A stretch of DNA of 64,000 nt from Apostichopus japonicus (Eukaryota; Echinodermata; Holothuroidea; Aspidochirotida; Stichopodidae), in contig NC_092572.1 of assembly GCF_037975245.1 (NCBI RefSeq), positions 124,001 to 188,000 of the forward strand. Reading direction: 5' to 3'. The translations under genes and the position numbers were made by a program. Below the pieces are notes generated by a model. That model did no database searches and was not told the origin of the DNA. It worked only from the letters and a program-made list of their open reading frames with translations. Below are positions 24,701-36,700 of this stretch, in pieces (positions within the stretch are counted from its first letter, which is position 1; every line of letters starts with the position of its first letter).

Positions 24701-27700
24701 GTGCTAGTATATCTAGGCCTTTGTGTGCTATATATTGATTGAGTACACCTAATATAGTAATGTTTGGGCGGAGTGCTAGTATATCTAGGCCTATGTGTGC
24801 TATTTATTGATTGAATATACACCTAATATAGTAATGTTTGGGTGGAGTGCTAGTATACCTAGGCCTATGTGTGCTATTTATTGATTGAATAAACACCTAA
24901 TATAGTAATGTTTGGGTGGAGTGCTAGTATATCTAGGCCTTTGTGTGCTATATATTGATTGAGTACACCTAATATAGTAATGTTTGGGCGGAGTGCTAGT
25001 ATATCTAGGCCTATGTGTGCTATTTATTGATTGAATATACACCTAATATAGTAATGTTTGGGTGGAGTGCTAGTATACCTAGGCCTATGTGTGCTATATA
25101 TTGATTGAATATACACCTAATATAGTAATGTTTGGGTGGAGTGCTAGTATATCTAGGCCTATGTGTGCTATATATTGATTGAATATACACCTAATATAGT
25201 AATGTTTGGGTGGAGTGCTAGTATATCTAGGCCTATGTGTGCTATATATTGATTGAATATACACCTAATATAGTAATGTTTGGGCGGAGTACTAGTATAT
25301 CTAGGCCTATGTGTGCTATATATTGATTGAGTACACCTAATATAGTAATGTTTGGGTGGAGTACTAGTATATCTAGGCCTATGTGTGCTATATATTGATT
25401 GAATATACACCTAATATAGTAATGTTTGGGTGGAGTGCTAGTATACCTAGGCCTATGTGTGCTATATATTGATTGAATATACACCTAATATAGTAATGTT
25501 TGGGTGGAGTGCTAGTATACCTAGGCCTATGTGTGCTATTTATTGATTGAATATACACCTAATATAGTAATGTTTGGGTGGAGTGCTAGTATACCTAGGC
25601 CTATCTGTGCTATATATTGATTGAATATACACCTAATATAGTAATGTTTGGGCGGAGTGCTAGTATATCTAGGCCTATGTGTGCTATTTATTGATTGAAT
25701 ATACACCTAATATAGTAATGTTTGGGTGGAGTGCTAGTATACCTATAGGCCTATCTGTGCTATATATTGATTGGATATACACCTAATATAGTAATGTTTG
25801 GGTGGAGTGCTAGTATATCTAGGCCTATGTGTGCTATATATTGATTGAATATACACCTAATATAGTAATGTTTGGGCGGAGTACTAGTATATCTAGGCCT
25901 ATGTGTGCTATATATTGATTGAATATACACCTAATATAGTAATGTTTGGGTGGAGTGCTAGTATACCTAGGCCTATGTGTGCTATATATTGATTGAATAT
26001 ACACCTAATATAGTAATGTTTGGGTGGAGTGCTAGTATATCTAGGCCTATCTGTGCTATATATTGATTGAATATACACCTAATATAGTAATGTTTGGGCG
26101 GAGTGCTAGTATATCTAGGCCTATGTGTGCTATTTATTGATTGAATATACACCTAATATAGTAATGTTTGGGCGGAGTACTAGTATATCTAGGCCTATGT
26201 GTGCTATATATTGATTGAATATACACCTAATATAGTAATGTTTGGGTGGAGTACTAGTATATCTAGGCCTATGTGTGCTATATATTGATTGAATATACAC
26301 CTAATATAGTAATGTTTGGGTGGAGTGCTAGTATACCTATAGGCCTATGTGTGCTATTTATTGATTGAGTAAACCTAATATAGTAGTGTTTGGGTGGAGT
26401 GCTAGTATACCTAGGCCTATGTATGTTATTTATTGATTGAATATACACCTAATATAGTAATGTTTGGGTGGAGTGCTAGTATACCTAGGCCTATGTGTGC
26501 TATATATTGATTGAATATACACCTAATATAGTAATGTTTGGGTGGAGGGCTAGTATACCTATAGGCCTATGTGTGCTATTTATTGATTGAGTAAACCTAA
26601 TATAGTAGTGTTTGGGTGGAGTGCTAGTATACCTAGGCCTATGTATGTTATTTATTGATTGAATATACACCTAACATAGTAGTGTTTGGGTGGAGTGCTA
26701 GTATACCTAGGCCTATGAATGCTATTTATTGAGACCACCTAATATAGTTAAGTTTGGGTGGAGTGCTATTATATCTAGGCCTATGTATGTTATTTATTGA
26801 TTGAATATACACCTAATATAGTATCATTTGGGTGGAGTGCTAGTATACCTAGGCCTACTTGTGCTATCTATTGATTGAGTAAACCTAATATAGTAATGTT
26901 TGGGTGGAGTGCTAGCATACCTATAGGCCTATGTGTGCTATTTATTGATTGAGTAAACCTAATATAGTAATGTTTGGGTGTAGTGCTAGTATACCTATAG
27001 GCCTATGTGTGCTATTTATTGATTGAGTAAACATAATATAGTAGTGTTTGGGTGTAGTGCTAGTATACCTAGGCCTTCTTGTGCTATGTATTGATTGAGT
27101 AAACCTAATATAGTAGTGTTTGGGTGTAGTGCTAGTATACCTAGGCCTATGCATGCTATATATTGATTGAGTAAACCTAATATAGTAATGTTTGGGTGTA
27201 GTGCTAGTATACCTTAGCCTATGCATGCTATTTATTGAGTAAACCTAATATAGCTGTGTTTGGGTGGAGTGCTAGTATACCTTGGCCTATGCATGCTATA
27301 TATTGATTGAGTAAACATAATATAGTAGTGTTTGGGTGGAGTGCTAGTATACCTTGGCCTATGCATACTATTTATTGATTGAGTAAACCTAATATAGTAA
27401 TGTTTGGGTGGAGGGCTAGTATACCTATAGGCCTATGCATGCTATTTATTGATTGAGTAAACATAATATAGTAGTGTTTGGGTGGAGTGCTAGTATACCT
27501 AGGCTTATGCATGCCATTTATTGATTGAGTAAACCTAATATAGCTGTGTTTGGGTGGAGTGCTAGTATACCTAGGCCTATGTGTGTGTAGTGGCAGAGTT
27601 GCTTATTCGGCCTTCCATAGAAAAGTTATTTTTATGTTTTCGGGTGTTGAAAGTCTAGAAGCCAACACGTTATTTACGAGCTTAATTATCACCATTTGTG

Positions 27701-30700
27701 ACCTACGAGTACGTTTTTACGAGTACGTTTCGAGTATATAACCATTCTATAGCGTTTAGAGTGTATCATTCTGCAGTTATTTTGTTTCCTTGTTTTTCGT
27801 GTTTTTTGTGAGGAACGGTGTAAATATCTCTGTAAATACTACTGACTTTCGTCAGTGTGTGTTTTTACATTACGGATTTTCGTCTTCGTCTTCATCTAAT
27901 TTTAGTCGGCATTTCAGCTCCGTGCTCGGACATCACATGGTAAATACCTTGCTTATGTGTTTACGAAACCTTACGATGGACTGTTTATTTTATATGTAAA
28001 CAATACGTTATGATTACGAACCTTTTTGTGACCCCCTCGCTACTGATTGAAATGTGGATAGGCTACCACGGAAGTAGGCAAAGCTATCTACTGTATATGT
28101 AGTGCGCACAATATCTAGGTTAGTTACAGTTCTCGTATAACAGGGCTACAGTTTCAGTGAAAGCAGAGCGCGAGTGCTGCTTCTTGAACATTCTCTACGG
28201 AAGCCTATAAGGGCCATCACTAAGGAATCTTATAAGAGACATTATTTCGTTACTTTGATACGATACCTTAACCAACGACATGGAGGCTCTCAAAAATGAA
28301 AGAGCTAAGTTCTTACGTACCTCGACTCGATTAAAAAATGAGATATCAAGTCTTATAACGCTACCGTCAGTTGAGGATGAGAAAATTCGAGAAAAGGTGT
28401 CTTTGTATGACAGAAACTTTGTTGATTTTTCGGAAGCCCATAAGGCATACATTGCTACGTTGAATGAGGAAGAGGCCACAGAGGAGAACAGCACCTATTA
28501 CCAATCGAAATGGGAAGAATATCAACAGTTTTCCAAGGCAATGTCTGAATGGATTAAAGGAAGAGAGGTCGACATAAAACCTCAAGATAGTATTTCTCAG
28601 GTTTCCAGTAAGGGTTCCAAAAATTCAAAGGCCTCATCAGTAAGGACTGTAGCATCCACAGAGCGTATGAAAGAGGAAGCCAAGTTGGAGGGACTAAAAG
28701 TTAGGGTTGAAATGTTGAGGAAAAGAAGAGAAATTGAAGAGAAAGAAAGATTGCTCAAACAACAACGGGAGGATTATGAGTTAGAAGTTGAAATTAAGTT
28801 GGCAGAGGCAAAGGCAAATGTGTTCAAGAAATATGACAACCCAGAATCAAGTGACGAAGAAAGCCTGCTGACAAAGTCTGACGACAAAGTTGATTCCAGT
28901 GGTGTACACAACTTGATTCGATCCCAAACAGAGATCTCAAGAATGATGATAGACCAGCAAAAACTTGTTTCACTTCCTAGGCGTGAGTTGCAAATTTTCG
29001 ATGGTAAAGTTCAAGATTACAGAGCTTTAATTGCTGCTTTTGAACACAACATTGAGCAACTCACAGACAACAACCAAGATAGGCTATACTACTTACAGCA
29101 GTTTACATCTGGTAGGCCTAGAGAGCTAGTAAGAAGTTGCATGGGGAAAGACCCAAAGAGAGGTTATGAGCAGGCTAGACGAGAGCTAGAGGAGGAGTAC
29201 GGCGATGACTTTAGAATCTTGAGTTCTTATAGAAAAGAAATAGAAATGATGCAACCTATTAAAGGAGAAAACTCAGCGGCTATGAAAGATTACCTTACAT
29301 TCTGTGTTGTGTTTGGTAACGCTATTAATGAAAGTGAGATCCTCAGAAAAATGGACCAGACAGAGAGTATAATGAAGTTAGTTAGCAAACTTCCTTATAG
29401 ACTACGAGAAAGATGGCGCTTGCAAGCCTACAGAATCAAAGGGAAGAGTCATAAGTTGGCAGGATTCCATGACTATGTTGAGTTTGTCAGAGAACAAGTG
29501 AAGATAGCTACCGACTCGATTTACGGTGACATAAGTATGGAGAGTTCAAAGGACTGTAGTAAATTCAGGCAAAACAGAAAGTCCTTTAAAGGTTTCAGTA
29601 CAATTATACAGGAGCAGAAATCAAGATCCAAGAACGAAGGAAAGAGTATGGAATATACTAAATGCCTGTATTGTGGCAATAACCACATGCTAGAAGTCTG
29701 CAGAGAATTGGGCTCCAAAACACATGAAGAAAAGTTGATCTTCCTACGTACTAAAGGACTGTGCTTCAGATGTCTTGATGGTAACCATATTAGTAAAGAT
29801 TGCAAGCAGGATAGACTTATTTGTAAAGTATGTCGGAAACTGCACCCTACAGTACTTCATTATGGTAAACAGCCCGAACGTAAGCCCACAAGCCAATTGG
29901 GTGACTGCTTAAATCAAGCACCCAGAGAAACAACCACTACAGTCAAGACGAGTTGTGTTAACACCCAACCAGGGACTAGTATCTGCATGGGGGCCGGAGT
30001 CAATAAGACATCCATGCCTGTTGTGCCAGTGCGAGTGAAATCTAAGTCAACAAATAAAGATGTTGAGACTTATGCCTTCTTAGACACTGGTAGCTCTGAC
30101 ACCTTTATCTCAGAGAACCTTGCTAAGCAGTTGTGTGTCAGTGGACCTAAGACCAAAATACTGTTAAGTACACTGCCGAATGATGGACTAGTGGATAGCC
30201 GATTTGTTGTGAATTTAGAAGTGTGCGACCTACAAGGACTGAACTCCTTGCCATTGCCAACAGTGTACATCCAAAAACGGATTCCAGTTAACAAAGAAGA
30301 CATTGTTACTCAAGATGATTTGAGAAAATGGCCTTACTTGAGAAGAGTCTCAATACCAGACTCAAAGGCAACGGAAGTTGGATTGCTCATTGGACAAAAT
30401 GCCCATAAAGCATTAGAACCATGGGAAGTGGTTAACAGCCAGGGAGATGGACCTTATGCTGTACGTACATGTCTGGGATGGACTGTGAATGGTCCAATAA
30501 AGAGTGGCATGAAGGTTCATGTCAACTACGTCAGTTTGCGGACCATAGATGAAATGTTAACTTCCCAGTTTAACTACGACTTTAGCGAAAGGATTTCAGA
30601 AGAGATACCTGAAAAATCTAGAGATGATCATCAATTCCTCCAACAGTTAGATAAGTCAGCAAAGTTGGTGAATGGTCACTATGAAACAGCCCTACCTCTT

Positions 30701-33700
30701 AAACAAGAAGATTCTTGCATGCCAAACAATAAAGACTTGGCAGTGCAATGGGCTACCAACATGAAACGTCGTTTTCAGAAGGATCCAAAGTACTATGAGG
30801 ACTACAAAGGTTTCATGCAAGGGCTGCTGGATAAAGGCTATGCAGTTCCGATAACAGATGAAGAGACACATCGTGATGATGGCAAGGTGTAGTATGTTCC
30901 TCACCATAAGGTCTAGCATCCTCAGAAGAAGAAAATACGTGTGGTATTCAACTGTGCAGCCAAATTCAAGGGAGTATCATTAAATGACAAACTCCTGCAA
31001 GGCCCCGACCTTACAATTCATTGGTTGGAGTCCTTCTTCGCTTTAGAATGGAGCCAATTGCCCTCATGGCAGACATTGAAGCGATGTTCTACCAGGTTCG
31101 AGTGCAAAGGGAACATCGTGACCTCCTACGCTTTGTTTGGTGGCCAGATGGAAATACTGACCAACCCTTACGAGAATACAAAATGATGGTGCACTTGTTC
31201 GGTGCGGTGTCATCACCGAGTTGTGCCAACTATGCGCTGCATAAAACTGCACATGACTTTGGAGATGGTTTCGATAAAAGAACCGTAGAAGCTGTGAAGG
31301 AAAGCTTCTACGTGGATGACATGTTAAAATCAGTAGGGACCGAAGAGGAAGCTATTATTCTGATGAAACAATTGAGAGAATTATTGGGCAGAGGAGGATT
31401 CCGTTTGACCAAATGGGTCAGCAACAGTAGATTGGTCTTGGATACCATTCCCAAAGATGAAAGAGCAGAAGGGATCAGGAGTTTAGATATGGAGAAAGAC
31501 AAACTACCAATTGACAGAGCTCTTGGAGTCTCATGGTGTGTGGAATCAGATCAGTTTCAATTCCGAGTGACAGTGAATGAGAGGCCATACACTGGAAAGG
31601 GGATCCTATCGATAGTCGCTTCGATCTATGACCCGTTAGGATTTCTCGCCCCATTTGTCTTAGTTGCAAAAAGAATTCTCCAAGACCTTTGCAGAATGAA
31701 ATTGGCTTGGGATGACGATATTCCAGACGAGCATCTGAAATGTTGGAAAAGATGGCTGTTAGAATTGCCAAAGTTGAAAGACTTCAAGGTCAACAGATGT
31801 CTCAAGTCAGATGGTTATGACAATGTCAGAAACACCCAGCTACACCTTTTCAGTGATGCTAGTGAAAGCGGCTATGGTGTTGCTGCATATGTTCGTTTCG
31901 TGAATGAAGAAAACCAAATTCATTGCGCATTTGTGATGGGGAAGGCAAGGGTTGCCCCCCTCAAACAAATCACCATCCCACGGTTAGAACTCACAGCGGC
32001 TACAGTGTCTGTGAGACTCTTCAAATCCTTGGAGAGAGACCTGCATATCAAACTGGGCAGTGTGACATTTTGGACAGACAGTACCTCAGTAATTCGATAC
32101 GTCAGTAATAGTTCAGCGAGATACCATACTTTTGTAGCCAACAGGGTTGCCATTATTACTGACACTTCCCAGCCAAGTCAATGGTTGTATGTGGAATCTT
32201 CAGAAAACCCAGCTGATGACGCATCGAGAGGTCTGTATGCAGACGACCTAATACGATGCCATAGGTGGATCCTTGGACCAGATTTTCTTTGGCTGCATGA
32301 GAACGAGTGGCCCTTAAGACAGAAATTTGAACAAGATATATCTTTGAAAGACCCAGAGGTTAAAAAGATGGCAACGGTTGCTGCTACGTCTACCAACGTA
32401 GCCCAGAACACCATGAATGAGTTGATCAGCAAGTACTCAAGCTGGTTCAAGCTCAAGTGTCACATTCCATGGATGTTGAAACTGATGTCAGTACTAAAGC
32501 AGCTGAGTGATCTTCGTAAGAGTTTGAAGGGTCAAGAGCCAATGGAAATAGATGAGAAAATGAGACATGCCAGACAAAGGAGATTCAAAATGAATTTGTC
32601 TGTCTCCGACTTGGAAGAAGCAGAAGTTTCAGTTGTGAAATTTGTTCAGAATCAAGCATTTCCTGATGAAATTGCTTCCTTACGAGACAACTCTAAGGGC
32701 GGATCAGTTAAGAAAAGAAGCCCTATCTACAAGCTGGATCCGAGATACAAAGATGGAGTGCTGAGAGTGGGAGGACGACTCAGTCGGTCAGCCATGCCTG
32801 AATGTGAGAAACATCAGTACATCCTTCCCAAGAAATCTATTGTATCCGAGATGATAATGAGAGAAATCCATACACAGTTACACCATGGAGGAAGAGCCCT
32901 GACTCTGTCGCATCTGCGAAGAAAGTATTGGGTTGTGAGTGCGCATGCACTGGTACGTAAATGTATTAACCAGTGTGTAACATGTCGGCGTTTGCGAGCA
33001 AAGGCTGGTGAACAAAAGATGGCTGATTTACCGACTTCTCGTATTACTCCTGATGAGCCACCCTTTACAAGAGTGGGCGTGGATTTCTTCAGACCTTTCA
33101 ATGTCAAACAGGGACGTTCGTTAGTGAAAAGATACGGAGTGTTCTTCACGTGTTTTGCAATACGTGCAGTACACTTGGCAGGTAGCACTTGCAGGTAGCA
33201 CATGCTCTCGACACCGATTCCTGTATCAATGCACTCCGTAGATTCATCGCTAGGAGAGGACAAGTTGGTGAAATTTGGTCTGATAATGGAACCAATTTGG
33301 TGGCAACAGATCGAGAGTTGAAAGAATGTTCAAGAATGGAATGACTCAAAGATTCGAAGTGAAATGTTACAAGTCAATGTTGACTGGAAATACAGCCCAC
33401 CAACTGGTTCACACTATGGTGGAGTCTGGGAACGTCAAATCAGAACTGTGAGACAGATCCTAAATGTTCTATTGCGGTCACAAACATTAAGTGATGAGAG
33501 TTTGCAAACCTTTTTGTGTGAGGTGGAGGCAACAATAAACAGTCGTCCTTTAACTACTGTGTCCCTCGATCTCAACGATGTGGAACCCCTGACACCAAAC
33601 CACTTACTTCTTCTGAAAGGCAAACCTAATCTCCCACCTGGAGTCTTCGTCAAGACAGATGTCTACGTGCGACGACGTTGGAGACAAGCGCAGTTTCTTG

Positions 33701-36700
33701 CCGACCTCTTTTGGAAGAGATGGCTTTGGGAATACCTACCTCAACTTCAGCAGCGTCAAAAGTGGCTGAAACCAAAGAGGAACTTTGAGCCTGGAGACAT
33801 AGTTTTGATAGTAGAAGATAACGCCCCGAGAAATTCTTGGTTGATGGGACGTATCACCTCAGTATTGTCAGATCAAAGGGGAGAGGTTAGGCGGGTTAAG
33901 GTAAAAACTGCTTCTAGTGAATTAGAGCGGCCAATAGCCAAACTGTGCCTGTTATTAGAGGCTGATGAATAAAGCTTGCTCTATGTATGTGCCAAGGTGA
34001 GCCTAGCGCCCTTGGATAAAGACCGTGAAGGTCTGATCTGATCTTAATTCATCTCTCCATGTGAAATTTCTTACTATTGTTATGTTAACCTGACATTTTT
34101 GACTTACTTTCAGTTGAGTATTGAGCCAAGTTTTGCATTCCTTTGTTCAATGTAATAATGCATGTAGCTACCAAGGTGAGCCAAGCGCCCTTGGGTAAAG
34201 GTCATGAAGACCTAATTATCTCTTTTGTAAACACAAAGTTAATATGTAATTTGTAAGCAAAAGATTACGTTTTTGAGCTGTTATTTTGTTTGAGAACTTT
34301 GTTTTTTTTTACTATGCTTTTTCTACATGTTTGGAAATAAGTGTGCTAGTTTGCTTTTAGAAAAATGTTTAGTTTGTTATCCTTGTTGTATTATTCTTTG
34401 TTCTATCAGAAAATGTTTAGGGTAATTGTCAAACATGCTTAGTTTGTACAATTAAGGGGCCGGTGTAGTGGCAGAGTTGCTTATTCGGCCTTCCATAGAA
34501 AAGTTATTTTTATGTTTTCGGGTGTTGAAAGTCTAGAAGCCAACACGGTATTTACGAGCTTAATTATCACCATTTGTGACCTATGAGTACGTTTTTACGA
34601 GTACGTTTCGAGTATATAACCAATCTATAGCGTTTAGAGTGTATCATTCTGCAGTTATTTTGTTTCCTTGTTTTTCGTGTTTTTTGTGAGGAACGGTGTA
34701 AATATCTCTGTAAATACAAGTTGTTTTATTACTTTACTACGGACTTTCGTCAGTGTGTGTTTTTACATTACGGATTTTCGTCTTCGTCTTCATCTAATTT
34801 TAGTCGGCATTTCAGCTCCGTGCTCGGACATCACAGTGTGCTATTTATTGATTGAGTAAACATAATATAGTAGTGTTTGGGTGTAGTGCTAGTATACCTA
34901 GGCCTTCTTGTGCTATCTATTGATTGAGTAAACCTAATATAGTAGTGTTTGGGTGGAGTGCTAGTATACCTAGGCCTATGTGTGCTATTTATTGATTGAG
35001 TAAACATAATATAGTAGTGTCTGGGTGTAGTGCTAGTATACCTAGGCCTTCTTGTGCTATCTATTGATTGAGTAAACCTAATATAGTAGTGTTTGGGTGT
35101 AGTGCTAGTATACCTTGGCCTATGCATACTATTTATTGAGTAAACCTAATATAGTAATGTTTGGGTGGAGGGCTAGTATACCTATAGGCCTATGTGTGCT
35201 ATTTATTGATTGAGTAAACCTAATATAGTAGTGTTTGGGTGGAGTGCTAGTATACCTAGGCCTATGTGTGCTATATATTGATTGAATATACACCTAATAT
35301 AGTAGTGTTTGGGTGGAGTGCTAGTATACCTAGGCCTATGTGTGCTATATATTGATTGAATATACACCTAATATAGTAGTGTTTGGGTGGAGTGCCAGTA
35401 TACCTTGGCCTATGCATGCTATTTATTGATTGAGTAAACATAGTATAGTAATGTTTTGGTGGAGTGCTAGTATATCTAGGCCTATTAATGCTATGTATTG
35501 ATTGAGTACATCTAATATAGTAATGTTTGGGTGGAGTGCCAGTATACCTAGGCCTATCTGTGCTATATGTTGTATGTATGTATGTATGCGTGTATGTATG
35601 TATGTATGTATTTTAGATCCTCCTGCAAGCAGGAACTCGCGAAGAAGCCTCATTGGCTTATCAAAGCCGCAAGCTGACCGAAGTCAGTCTCTTACATTCA
35701 TATTTAACGTCCATGATTACGAATTGTCAATTGTCAACAACTCTTTAACTGGACGACATACATTAATCTTGGAGTGACTCGATTGAGTGATGTTGATTGA
35801 GTACACATAATATAGTAGTGTTTGGGTGGAGTGCTAGTATACCTAGGCCTATGTATGTAAACCTAATATAGTGGTGTTTGGTTATCATATTAATGCACAT
35901 TATATCTTTCTATATGTAGGCATATGTACCTCTGTTGCCATTGACATGTGCAACCAAATTGTCAGAGATTTGTTTAGGCCTACTGTGTGTGTAGCACAAG
36001 AACTGTGTGGGTGTAGATCTGTATATATACTTATTTCTACTTATTTCCTATTTGATCTACATACATGTACATAGATCAAATAGCAAATAAGTAGCCAAAA
36101 TTGGACTTGCATTGAGAGTAACTTTCCAGCTTGATTGGTTATCTCTGTTCTGGTAGGGAGACCCGTACAGAGAGCAAGACACACGCAAAAAATAAACACA
36201 GAACTCAACTGCATTGGAATATAATAGAAATATGTAATGTGTATGCGCATTACACATTGTTACTAAACCTTACCGAAACGTTTGCAAACTGATATATAAT
36301 ACATGTGCATTCAAATTTTGGGCCCAGGTAAATCATATAACTTACTTAAATAACATGGTCCCTATCATCTTTGATACAGCCTAACATGGTCCCTATCCTC
36401 TTTGACACAGCCTGTCATGGTCCCTATCCTCTTTGACACAGCCTGACCTGGTCCCTATCATCTTTGACACAGCCTGACATGGTCCCTATCATCTTTGACA
36501 CAGCCTGACATGTTCCCTATCCTCTTTCACACAGCCTGACCTGGTCACTATCCTATTTCACACAGCCTGACCTGGTCCCTATCATCTTTGACACAGCCTA
36601 ACATGTTCCCTATCCTCTTTTACACAGCCTGACATGGTCCCTATCATCTTTGACACAGCCTGACATGTTCCCTATCCTCTTTCACACAGCCTGACCTGGT

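Larger units (their letters stand above)
27586..34835 (+). mobile_element. BEL/Pao LTR retrotransposon, 7250 bp, full length but coding-defective
   Basis: It has two direct LTRs (352 and 372 bp) beginning TGTAGTGGCAG and ending CATCACA, a GTGTG target duplication, TGG at the primer-binding position, and a purine run before the 3' LTR. The inner domains come in the BEL/Pao order: Gag with zinc knuckles, aspartic protease, RT (YVDD), RNase H, integrase. The element is in the 74-bp satellite and therefore inside the SIDT intron, on the opposite strand to SIDT. Defects: two TAG codons and a one-base shift between protease and RT, an imperfect tandem duplication of about 14 bp in the integrase, and a further frame change near 33330. 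The LTRs differ at about four positions plus one 20-bp indel, so the insertion is fairly recent. Confidence 0.95.

Noticed and set aside
18114-27226. Regularly spaced repeats considered as a CRISPR array
   Set aside because: Units are contiguous without unique spacers, the genome is clearly animal, and no cas genes are present.
28195-28585. Minus-strand frames inside Gag
   Set aside because: Shadows of the strongly supported Gag reading frame.
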